From Bacillus sp. FJAT-29814 (lineage in GTDB: Bacteria > Bacillota > Bacilli > Bacillales > Cytobacillaceae), in NCBI RefSeq assembly GCF_001510715.1, contig NZ_LMTJ01000003.1, positions 470,927-534,926 on the forward strand: a stretch of DNA of 64,000 nt, in the 5' to 3' direction. Each line of letters opens with the position of its first letter. Position 1 is the stretch's first letter. A program made the translations under genes and the position numbers. The notes under the pieces were generated by a model that was not told the DNA's origin, ran no database searches, and saw only the letters and a program-made list of their open reading frames with translations. Below, piece by piece: positions 25,767-33,952 of this stretch.

Positions 25767-25888
25767 AATTTATCATTTTCTTTCCTGTTCTAATAATTTA
25801 TTTCTGCTTTAACCACCTAAATTCGACAAAGTTTTCCACTCATTTGTGCTATGTATAAACAATAAGGCGAAAAATTGGAGGGATTTTT

Positions 25889-26206
25889 ATGTCTGCAGAA
25901 CAGGATTTCCATAAGGCAATGGTTGATATTTATAATCTTGCTTTAAAACATTGCCATTATAGGGCAACAAGGTTCTTGCAAATGGTAGCGAACGAGGGAG
26001 GACTGAAAACGGCAAAGAAATTATTAAAAGAGAATAAGATAAGTGATGGATTTATGAATTTGCTACAAAACAATAGGCTGGATTTAACTGTTGAGGCACT
26101 TGTAATAAAGGTTGAGTTTAAACACCTTTTTACAGATACAGAAATTGAAGAGGCAACGCAAAGATTAAAAAATTACGGTTATGAACCTGATAAAATCATT
26201 GGATAA
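25889..26206 (+). CDS. Small conserved-type protein, unknown function
   Basis: 105 residues, no signal or membrane helix. The pattern is ALKHCHYRATRFLQMVANEG, then TAKKLLKENKISDGF, then NNRLDLTVEALVIK and LFTDTEIEEATQRLKNYGY. I have the impression of similar segments as small genes or C-terminal domains near restriction and defence genes, but cannot assign a role. The ribosome site TGGAGGG precedes the ATG. Its stop lies 10 bases before the next start, indicating coupling. Confidence 0.65.
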   Translation: MSAEQDFHKAMVDIYNLALKHCHYRATRFLQMVANEGGLKTAKKLLKENKISDGFMNLLQNNRLDLTVEALVIKVEFKHLFTDTEIEEATQRLKNYGYEPDKIIG

Positions 26207-26216
26207 GGTGATGAAC

Positions 26217-27263
26217 TTGGACAAAATATTATACTTTCCAACCATAACAATACCCAAGACCCCGTGGCTATTTAAATCATTATTGTATTGGGATACAGTC
26301 GAAACAATAACTCCTAAACCTTTTTTTAGAAATCCCGATTTATTTGAAGGGGATTATATGCGCGAACTTCTTCAAACGGGGTTAGTGGAACAGATTTCGC
26401 CAATGCTTTATACATATGATATACCTGACTTCAAAGAAAATTTCTTAAATTATGTTGATAATGCATATGCAGACAAAAAAGAAAATTATAAAAGAAAAGA
26501 TGGTAATTTGGTACATGTATCGAAGATACACCTGGAGAAAATGCATGAAATCGGAAATTCGTTAGTGGAAAGAGAATTGGCTTTTTATCGGGATGGCTGG
26601 TATTACATACATCAATCAATTGCAAATGATTTTATGTTTTATTTGGCAACGGTAATTGGCAAAGTGAAGGGTAGCCAGCCCATGACTGACAGAATGGCAA
26701 GTATTAAGACAAGAATAACAGTGGATACGGAATCCCAGGGAAGATTTATTAATCGGAATGGATTGAGAAAAATAATACTTAATAATGTTTTTCCTACTCC
26801 AATGGAAATTACCAAATTTGGTGACCTCTATGATTTTAAATCAAAACATGAAAAACAGCTTAAAGATTTTCGTAAATACATTGAACGGGAATTATTAAAT
26901 ATTGATTCTGCTCCAAAAGATATGCATGATGAAAGGCTGCAATTCCTTATTAATGAGATTGAAGAAGAAAAGTGTTCTATTGCAGAAAAAATGAGGGATA
27001 AATGGAAAGTCTTTGATTATATTACTTTTGGTTCGCTTTCAGCGAGTGCTTTCGGTTTTGCAAATGCAATACAGAATTCTGGTGAAATCGGTATTACTAG
27101 TGGAACACTTTCGCTTGCAGTGGCGGTCTTGAATACAATAAAAAACACGAATAAATACCAAAAGGATATATTAAGCGCTCCTTTGGCTTATGCCTATTTA
27201 ACGGAGCGAAAATGGGCGCAAAAAAGCGAAAGAGATGAACAATTCATGGAAGCGATTCAATAA
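26217..27263 (+). CDS. DUF6236-like protein
   Basis: About 348 residues. I prefer the TTG at 26217 (DKILYFPTITIPKTPWLFK), 6 bases after AAGGTG; ATG 26211 and 26181 are in-frame alternatives. The N-terminus and LLYWDTVETITP resemble DUF6236 proteins as I remember them. A mid helical region (EKQLKDFRKYIERELL) precedes a C-terminal hydrophobic/Gly-rich patch (GSLSASAFGFANAIQ, about 275-305) that might contact membrane. Function unknown. It is coupled to the 105-residue gene and ends at a bidirectional terminator. Confidence 0.6.
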   Translation: MDKILYFPTITIPKTPWLFKSLLYWDTVETITPKPFFRNPDLFEGDYMRELLQTGLVEQISPMLYTYDIPDFKENFLNYVDNAYADKKENYKRKDGNLVHVSKIHLEKMHEIGNSLVERELAFYRDGWYYIHQSIANDFMFYLATVIGKVKGSQPMTDRMASIKTRITVDTESQGRFINRNGLRKIILNNVFPTPMEITKFGDLYDFKSKHEKQLKDFRKYIERELLNIDSAPKDMHDERLQFLINEIEEEKCSIAEKMRDKWKVFDYITFGSLSASAFGFANAIQNSGEIGITSGTLSLAVAVLNTIKNTNKYQKDILSAPLAYAYLTERKWAQKSERDEQFMEAIQ

Positions 27264-27283
27264 TTTAAAAATGTTAAATGGAT

Positions 27284-27315
27284 AAAAAAGCTTGGTCATT
27301 ATTGACCAAGCTTTT
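27284..27315. terminator. Bidirectional terminator
   Basis: AAAAGCTTGGTCA pairs perfectly with TGACCAAGCTTTT around a 4-base loop. It serves the converging DUF6236-like and GNAT genes. Confidence 0.9.
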
Positions 27316-27751
27316 ATTCATCTTCCTTTTTCTCTTCCCATTGTTGTCTTAAATATTCCCAATACTCGGGGTCGTCGCCTTCTTCGAAATCATCATCTTC
27401 GTAAATAAAGTAAGGATTAAAAACCCATTCTTTTTTTAATATGCCTTTTCGAATACTGGAATTGACTAATGCTGCTCCTTCCGTCGACAAATGTCTAGTA
27501 TCATAATCATTATCTTTTCCATCCATCTTGCTGGCAGTAGAAGCGTACACTTCTCCAAATTCTTCAACCGCTAAACGAATCATTTCAGTGCCAATCCCTC
27601 TTTTTTGATATTCCTTTTTAACAGCAATATTATTTATCCATTTTCGCCCATTCGAATCTTCATAAAATTCGAATTCAGCAACTTTTATGTCATCGAGAAA
27701 AGCAAAACCTTCCTCATCCGTAATTTTGAATTTGACCTTTTTAATATCCAT
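27314..27751 (-). CDS. GNAT family acetyltransferase
   Basis: 145 residues. The acetyl-CoA signature is NNIAVKKEYQKRGIGTEMIR (about 40-59). The C-terminal 25 residues are very acidic and aromatic (EEGDDPEYWEYLRQQWEEKK), unusual for the family and possibly a protein-contact tail. It is read just after the AbiJ-like gene, 26 bp apart, so they may be co-transcribed. The substrate is unknown. Confidence 0.8.
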   Translation of the reverse strand: MDIKKVKFKITDEEGFAFLDDIKVAEFEFYEDSNGRKWINNIAVKKEYQKRGIGTEMIRLAVEEFGEVYASTASKMDGKDNDYDTRHLSTEGAALVNSSIRKGILKKEWVFNPYFIYEDDDFEEGDDPEYWEYLRQQWEEKKEDE

Positions 27752-27777
27752 CGTTTTCTCCTTTTATTCAGAAAAAG

Positions 27778-29139
27778 CTATTCAACCTTAATACTATGCC
27801 TGATAAATAGCCTTTCAAAAAAATCTTTTATCATTTGTATGTTCGTTTCCGCATTCACTAACTCAAAACCGCCAAAGCGGTATACTTCATATCCATTAAG
27901 TCTTAATTCTCTATCAGCACTTACCATTTCCGAATATTTCTTCGGGCTTGATATATCCCCATCTGAGTAATGTTGTTTGCCGTCAACTTCTAAAACAACT
28001 CGCTGTTTATTAGGGAGTAATAAAAGAAAATCCATTCTTTGCCTAGGTAAAACAATTGAATTTTTTCTTTGTTTTATCGTGTAAGGGTCATAATGTAAAT
28101 AAACTTGCGGAATCAGTGCAGGGAAATTTTCTTTTAATTCGTTCTTGAAAAACTTGTAATAATTAAAGAAAAGGGTTTTTTCAGGCTCAGAATCTAATGA
28201 ACTAGCTAATCGCTTATAAAGGGTTTGTTCAATCTCTATATCTGTTATTAACACATTTTTTTTACCCGCCCACCATTTTACTAGGTCATTCCATAATAAA
28301 CCTGTACTTGGAATAGGTAGGTCATATACAAGGCAGTTTTTTTCGTTTTTTACTATTTTAATATCGTTATTAATGGAATCGATAATAACAATCTCTGGTT
28401 TGGCTCCAACTGCAGCAAAAATAATGTTTTTAGCTATCCCCTGAACCCCACCCTGAACATTGTTTATTTTAAAAACTGGGTAACCTGAAATGCTATCCGT
28501 TTGTACAATTTGAAACCCATCCCTAACTAAATGGTAATTAATTAGTTTGATATAATCTGTTTGTTCATCATGTTGACGGACGGATGGGTGTACCACTTGT
28601 TCCAGAAAATGAATAAAGGTTTCATCCGGAACAGCAAAGATTTTTAGGCAATTTTCGAATAAATCATTATCATCCCAATCTGGATTATTAATTACATGTT
28701 GAGAAATATCTCCCAATGCATTTCTAAATCTAGCATCAGTTGATGGCATATTTTCTAAATCCCAAATACGTTTTAGGAATTCTATTAATTCAGATTTCCC
28801 ATGAATGTTGCCTCTCAAATATAGGTCATCCATAATATTTTTCCTGGTTATTTCACTTATCGCATAAAGACCAGTTGGGTCTATTCTTTGCACAATTTTT
28901 ACTAAGTCAATTGCTGAGGAACCGTAATCCTTAATTATCTTCTTAGCTAGTTCTATTAAAAATCCTTTGTCTTTGCTTTTAAGTCTTCTTTGTACATAAA
29001 CTCTTTTACTAGAATTTGCTTCCGCTTCATCTCCACTTTCCAAGCCGTATCTTACACAAACATGAGGTAAATCATATGATTTTTCTTCTTCTTTAAGGAT
29101 TGATGATATTCCATCAATTAATTCATTTATACTCTTCAT
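27778..29139 (-). CDS. AbiJ-like protein with C-terminal PD-(D/E)XK nuclease domain
   Basis: 453 residues. The N-terminus (LPHVCVRYGLESGDEAEANS, KRVYVQRRL) resembles the AbiJ N-terminal family. Residues about 95-190 include a helical AbiJ-like core (IRRK-type segment SEITRKNIMDDLYLRG). The C-terminus has a nuclease fold of DUF559/Vsr type: RMDFLLLLPNKQRVVLEVDG followed by KQHY, with Asp and the E-x-D-G-K pair as active site, and ADRELRLNGYEVYRFGG. It probably acts in abortive infection by cutting nucleic acid (inference). Confidence 0.72.
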   Translation of the reverse strand: MKSINELIDGISSILKEEEKSYDLPHVCVRYGLESGDEAEANSSKRVYVQRRLKSKDKGFLIELAKKIIKDYGSSAIDLVKIVQRIDPTGLYAISEITRKNIMDDLYLRGNIHGKSELIEFLKRIWDLENMPSTDARFRNALGDISQHVINNPDWDDNDLFENCLKIFAVPDETFIHFLEQVVHPSVRQHDEQTDYIKLINYHLVRDGFQIVQTDSISGYPVFKINNVQGGVQGIAKNIIFAAVGAKPEIVIIDSINNDIKIVKNEKNCLVYDLPIPSTGLLWNDLVKWWAGKKNVLITDIEIEQTLYKRLASSLDSEPEKTLFFNYYKFFKNELKENFPALIPQVYLHYDPYTIKQRKNSIVLPRQRMDFLLLLPNKQRVVLEVDGKQHYSDGDISSPKKYSEMVSADRELRLNGYEVYRFGGFELVNAETNIQMIKDFFERLFIRHSIKVE

Positions 29140-29237
29140 CCTTATCGCCCCAATACAAGTAATCCAATGCTTTGTACAGTTTATGAATTTTAGCTGTGTA
29201 ATTTACCAATGTATCATGTTCATAGAATTTATTTTAC

Positions 29238-29459
29238 TCATAATTTGTTGTTTACTATTTTTCTCATCTCATCTATAGAAAGTACATAATCAGGTTTTCT
29301 GTGTATCATTCTGTGACAATTAGAGCAAACGGGTAATAGGTCCGTTCTGGGGTCAAATGGCTGCTCATCTCCTTTTAAAGTTTGTAATGGTTTTACATGA
29401 TGGACCTCGATAAATTCTTTTCCTCGTTCACCGTAAACCTCTTCAAAATTTGTATATAT
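29238..29459 (-). pseudogene. HNH endonuclease C-terminal fragment
   Basis: The minus-strand frame has no start codon and follows two stop codons. It encodes FIEVHHVKPLQTLKGDEQ, then DPRTDLLPVCSNCHRMIHR, the complete HNH core with the HH, N and H residues and the CxxC-type Cys. The rest of the protein (N-terminal specificity domain) is gone. It is a relic of a restriction-type nuclease of the McrA/HNH group in the island. Confidence 0.75.
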
Positions 29460-29872
29460 TTATTAGAATTTTGTCCCTACTTCTAGTTATTTATATTATA
29501 ATGGAATGAAGGGTTAAAATAACTAAATGATTTACTGAAAACTATCAGAAAATACACAAGGTACAAAGGGATGTAACCATACTGTACTATCAACAGAAAC
29601 AAAGGAGTAATAAAAAAGGATGGTTAAGTTAACCATCCTTTTCTGACATACCTGAAATTAATATAAGATTATGGTACCGTCAGCAAAAACCTCCATTTTA
29701 TCATTAGAAATGGGATTATATACTGCCTTTTTATTTGCCAAAAACAGTATGACTTCGTTTTATAATAGAATCATGTTCGTAGAGGCTCCTTGTCAAAGGA
29801 TATTGGTTTTAATCTAATTTCCATTTAAATGTGTCACTTATATAAGCAAAAACTGTTCATTTAACTAGACGG
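29460..29872. other. Gene-poor stretch with coding relics
   Basis: No intact gene. A minus-strand 34-codon frame near 29665-29770 (NEVILFLANKKAVYNPIS) without a start looks like a 3' relic. A strong hairpin lies at 29612-29644. Confidence 0.4.
29612..29644. terminator. Hairpin terminator
   Basis: AAAAGGATGGTTA-agt-TAACCATCCTTTT, a perfect 13-bp stem with A/T flanks on both sides. Confidence 0.8.
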
Positions 29873-30046
29873 TCACACAAGGTCTTCCTCGAACTGTAAT
29901 TGGCTTTTTAAATTGTCTTTCCACACTTTATCTGCATGGTGCAATCGAAACAGCGTTAGGCTGTCAACAACTGGATATAATTTCCGTTTGTTTCTAGGAA
30001 TTTTCCGGTTATTAATTGGTTTTTTATTCAAACCCTTGGTTGCCAT
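29873..30046 (-). CDS. Small basic protein (57 aa), hypothetical
   Basis: ATG at 30046-30044 opens a 57-codon frame that begins MATKGLNKKPINNRKIPRNK and ends LKSQLQFEEDLV. The N-terminal half is strongly basic, the C-terminal half amphipathic. A weak AAAGG precedes the start. No family is recognised. It could be a relic; the only support is an open frame with protein-like composition. Confidence 0.3.
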   Translation of the reverse strand: MATKGLNKKPINNRKIPRNKRKLYPVVDSLTLFRLHHADKVWKDNLKSQLQFEEDLV

Positions 30047-30176
30047 TTTGTATCAACCTTTAGACGATTATTTTCCAGAAATAAAAAACTTCTAGAAACA
30101 TCGATGTATTTCCTGTAATTTCTAGGTAAAAAAATATGTTTTTCTTTATATATTAAACTTTTAAGTTAAAAAAAGA

Positions 30177-30199
30177 GGTGGAGTAAAAATTTCTCCACC
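30177..30199 (-). terminator. Terminator, minus direction
   Basis: GGTGGAG pairs with CTCCACC; on the minus strand it is followed by CTTTTTTT. It ends the frameshifted small gene. Confidence 0.7.
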
Positions 30200-30221
30200 C
30201 AAGACCAAAATTTATTTTTTT

Positions 30222-30412
30222 TTATAAACCATCATTTTTAATTGTATCTGCTAAATGGACGATTCGATTTTTTATTCGTTTTCCTTCCAAGGGGTCATTA
30301 TTATATCTAATCGCCAATTCTTTTAAAGCCTGAAGTAAGTTTGTCCTATTTGGTTTGTCAAGTGATTCATAGCTAATAATAGTTCTTTGTTATCAATTTC
30401 TACTGCTTTCAA
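30222..30412 (-). pseudogene. Frameshifted small gene (about 64 codons)
   Basis: After AGGAGATA a TTG start opens KAVEIDNKELLLAM. The frame then shifts by one base near 30370 and continues as ESLDKPNRTNLLQALKELAI, ending KNRIVHLADTIKNDGL. The two halves together look like one helical protein of about 64 residues; each alone is truncated. The function is unknown. Confidence 0.5.
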
Positions 30413-30467
30413 TCCAATATCTCCTCATCATACCAAAAATAAATTTCTTTTAAGTTAATAAAATTCT

Positions 30468-31181
30468 TTATTTATGCTTTTCCTTTCGAGATGGTATTTG
30501 ACTGATGCTGCTTTCTTCGTGGAATTCCTCTCTATTGGTATTAATGGATTTATCCAGCAACGATAATTGAATTAGAAAAGAAATGTCATTTAGGTGAGAA
30601 CTCGCTCCAAATTCCCTCATTTGTTTTAAAACCCCACCAACCATGAAGGTTAAACCAATAAAGAGTAAATAGATGGCTAATAAAGGTGTAGCTTTTTCCA
30701 TATTCCCATCTCTGATTTCAAAAAACGCATATGACAATAATCCCGTAACCAGAACAGCAACAACTAATTGTCTGATTATATCAGAAAGTGGATATTTCCG
30801 ATTATATTCGACCATCGCAATTTCCCTTTTGATGATTTCATCCAATCTTAACAATTGTTCATCGGTTGTAATTGAAAAAGTCTCGCTTAGCATTTTCCTA
30901 AAAGGCTCTATATTGAAAGCAAGAGTATTTGAAGGTTTAAATTTAATCATTTTTCGTTTATGCTGCTCTCCGCCAAAATAAAGCACTAAAAAATAAATAA
31001 TAATGCTTAAAACCATCCACTTTATTTCCTTGCCATAAAAAAATAAAAAAATGATTACTGGAAAACAAAGACTGGTTAAAAGGTAAAGGATAATCCAGCC
31101 ATTAATTTTTACATTTCGAAGAAACGTACTATTAAAGCCGAATTGCCGCTTATATTCTTTTAACAATTGATAAATGAACAT
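30468..31181 (-). CDS. Membrane protein of unknown function (4 TM)
   Basis: 237 residues. Helix pairs are predicted at about 30-50 and 54-72 (WIILYLLTSLCFPVIIFLFF, MVLSIIIYFLVLYFG) and at about 142-160 and 168-187 (QLVVAVLVTGLLSYAFFEI, LLAIYLLFIGLTFMVGGVL). A cytoplasmic helical domain between them carries ITTDEQLLRLDEIIKREIAM. The C-terminal 40 residues are polar. No family is recognised. It lies divergent from the tniQ remnant. Confidence 0.65.
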   Translation of the reverse strand: MFIYQLLKEYKRQFGFNSTFLRNVKINGWIILYLLTSLCFPVIIFLFFYGKEIKWMVLSIIIYFLVLYFGGEQHKRKMIKFKPSNTLAFNIEPFRKMLSETFSITTDEQLLRLDEIIKREIAMVEYNRKYPLSDIIRQLVVAVLVTGLLSYAFFEIRDGNMEKATPLLAIYLLFIGLTFMVGGVLKQMREFGASSHLNDISFLIQLSLLDKSINTNREEFHEESSISQIPSRKEKHK

Positions 31182-31343
31182 GGAACCATCCTTGCTAAGT
31201 TTAAATTTTCTCTGTCTATTATACTTTTAAATGTCTTATTGATATAAGTATTTATCCTTGTTTTTCTTAAAAACTATAAAAATATGCATAAAATTAAAAG
31301 TTTAGGTGAATACTCTCGGTAAAAAAAATAAGGAGCGATAAAC

Positions 31344-32489
31344 ATCAGACCTTTTATTAATCGTTTTGAAATCTATCCAGAGGAAAGCTTAATTAGTTAT
31401 TTATATCGGCTATAGTTCACCAACCATCTAGATTCATCGATTCCTTTCGGACATGTTTTAGGAGTAAGGTGGTGGGAGTTGCCGTTGAATCTAGTTGATG
31501 ATGAGGCATGTGAAAAAATATCAGTATTAAGCGGCAATGACAAAAATGTACTATATTCCAAATCTTATCACTCCATGTTAAAGAACCTGAACGATAGTCA
31601 AATCAAAATGTGGTTCCATCGTTCAGGAATAAAATATTGTCCAAAATGTTTAGCAGATAACAAAGCTCATCAATATTTATGGGAATTAAAACCAATCAGT
31701 ATGTGTGCAAAGCATAATGTTTTCTTAATAGACACATGCCCAGGTTGCTATAACGAAATTCAGATGCACGCATTAATCCGTGGCAATTGCAGTCATTGTT
31801 ATTTTCATTTGGAATTTGCAGAACCATTAGAAATAAAACAGCATGATTATATTCATTTGGCACAGTATCAATTTCAACAATTGATTAACGGAGATAATAA
31901 AAAAGGCTTTAGAGGGTTAACATCAATTCAAGTCATGATTCTATTTGATTCGTTGTTTCGAGTATTTGATGGTTTTGAAAGCTTCGTTGACACAAAAGCG
32001 AACTTCTTAGGAAGCAAGATTAAATTAAAATCCGGTAATCAAGAAGAATACGCCGTTTCTTTTGCAAATATGTATTGGATGGTGGTTGATAACTTTCCGA
32101 ATCATTTTATCCATGCCTTAAACGTTTTTTATAGAAGTGATTCATCACGCAAAAAGTATAGAAAAAGACATTTTTTGAATTTTATATCCAACCATGGCGA
32201 GTTTGATTTTATAAAAAAAGAATTGGAGTCATTTAAAGAGACTCAAATAAGAAACGGAATGTTTCCAAGAAACATAGAAACATTTGATGTTTTTTTTACT
32301 ACAAAGCGGAAGCAGTTGTATTACACGAAAAGGGACCTTTTTAAAAACTTCAATATTTCTAAAGATGAAATAGAAAAAATGTGTGAAAGCAACCTATTAA
32401 GAGCAAAAAAAGTGGTTGTTGAAGCTCACACAAATTACTATTTTGGGAAACAAGAAACAGATAGAATGCTGAAAGCTTACTTATTATAA
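31344..32489 (+). pseudogene. tniQ: TniQ/TnsD-family transposition protein, disrupted
   Basis: The frame starts after AAGGAG with ATC where ATG is expected, reads RPFINRFEIYPEESLISYLY, meets an in-frame TAG at 31413, and then continues open for 358 codons. The N-terminal PEESLISYLYRL stretch and the zinc motif CPKCLADN...HNVFLIDTCPGC...CSHC (about residues 100-150) are hallmarks of TniQ/TnsD target selectors. A C-terminal helix-turn-helix follows. With a lost start and an amber codon, only a shortened product from TTG 31479 could be made. In a Tn7-like element it would recruit TnsC to the target. Confidence 0.75.
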
Positions 32490-32497
32490 CGTTAGTT

Positions 32498-33906
32498 GTG
32501 GATGAGTTTTCAGGATATCCCCTTGGATATAACCTCGGGTTCAGTCCACCTTCCTATGTTTCTATCATGCAAGCATTAAATCATGCCATTCAACCCAAAG
32601 ATTATATAAAAGAAAAATATCCAACGATACAAAATGAATGGGATTCCTGGGGGATTTATTTTTTTCTATTTTTTAAATTCTGTTTTCTAGTGAATTTGAA
32701 GGAAGCCATAGAGCTTCCATCATTTAGAAACATTAGTCCCATTAAAAAAATAAACTTCTTAAAACGCAGATCAGAAAAAAGAAATATAGTAATGATGCGG
32801 TTCATTACAACTCTTGCCCATTTTGTTACTGTTGAGCCCAATAAATATTTACCTGAAATACTATGTGCTTTTCATAAAACAAAGGTAAAGTCAGTTGATT
32901 CTTATAATGCTGATTACCATCATTTAAAAATGATTAATGAGGCGAACCTTATGGAGTCTACTGATATAAATATCAATAAGAATACATTGTTTAAAGGAAA
33001 CAAGCAGCATAAAAAATATATTACTCATTCTGAAGCTCTTCACATGTTGAAAACAGAATGGGGTACCTTTCAAAATTTGTGTCAATTCGGATTGATAAAG
33101 CTTCACGATTCAGATTTAGGTAAAAAGAAAGTTTATCTAATTGAAAGAAAGTGTTCTTGATTATCTAAAAATGAAAAAAGAATGCTTGAATATATCCAAG
33201 CTAATGAACTATTTAGGTGTTACATTTCATATGGCAACTGGACTTTTAGAAATGGAACTTATCCCCGTTCTTCATGGACCGAAAAAAGATGGATATCCGA
33301 TATGGTATATAAAGAGGGAAGAGGCAGAACGATTTTTTCAAAATCTAATTTCATTGTCAAAGAAGGAATTACTTGAAGGATTCAAATTGGGTTGGTTTAA
33401 AAAAGGTAATTATGTACCTTAGACCATATGAAGTAGATAGTGCTTCATTAATCGAATTATTGCTGAACGAAGAATTGCACTTTGCTACACTACAGAACCC
33501 AAAGAGTTTAAATGACATCTATATTAATGTTAAAGTCCTAGATTGCTTTATTCGAAAGAAAACGCTCGATATAATCGAAACTCACGGATTCAAAGTAAAA
33601 CAGTTGAAGAAAGTTTTTAAAGTCGGGGAATCGAAAATTTATCGTTGGATTGATGAAGGAAAAATAACATCTAAACAAAAAGCTTGGACCGGATGTGAGA
33701 GTAAGTATATTTCAGTTGAGGAAACAAAGAAAGCTCTGATGGAGATTAAGGGATGTGATGATGGTGTAGTTGAAGAATATATAGATGTTATTTTGTGTAG
33801 AGGCTGTTTTAAAATTAAAAAAGCGAGCATAAAATTTTGTCTAATGCTCGCTTTGATTATTACAGGTGTTGTAAGTTCTTTTAGGAAAAAAAGTTTTTTT
33901 GTTTAA
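32498..33906 (+). pseudogene. Second TnsD-like/DNA-binding gene, broken by frameshifts
   Basis: Three overlapping frames (32498-33160, 33141-33422, 33373-33906) join into one protein-like sequence of roughly 440 residues if single-base shifts are allowed at about 33145 and in the A-run 33399-33404. It has repeated small helix-turn-helix units (HSEALHMLKTEWGTFQNLCQ, SKLMNYLGVTFHMATGLLEM, KQLKKVFKVGESKIYRWIDE), as in the C-terminal arrays of TnsD-like proteins. The last 30 codons run through a terminator hairpin (33818-33856), so the original stop has been lost. Function beyond DNA binding is not assigned. Confidence 0.55.
33818..33856 (+). terminator. Terminator inside the 3' end of the broken tnsD-like frame
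   Basis: AAGCGAGCAT pairs with ATGCTCGCTT across a 13-base loop. It marks the likely original 3' end of the transposition operon. Confidence 0.65.
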
Positions 33907-33952
33907 GCAACCTCGTAGATAGCTCTTTTGCTATCTAATCACTTATTTATTA

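Noticed and set aside
31413..31415. TAG in tniQ as a pyrrolysine codon
   Set aside because: Pyrrolysine is not expected in Bacillaceae, the start codon is also lost and the neighbouring gene is frameshifted, so plain decay is simpler.
33373..33906. 177-aa stand-alone protein with C-terminal membrane helix
   Set aside because: The hydrophobic tail is translated from a terminator hairpin and following T-rich DNA, so it is a frameshift product, not a real helix.
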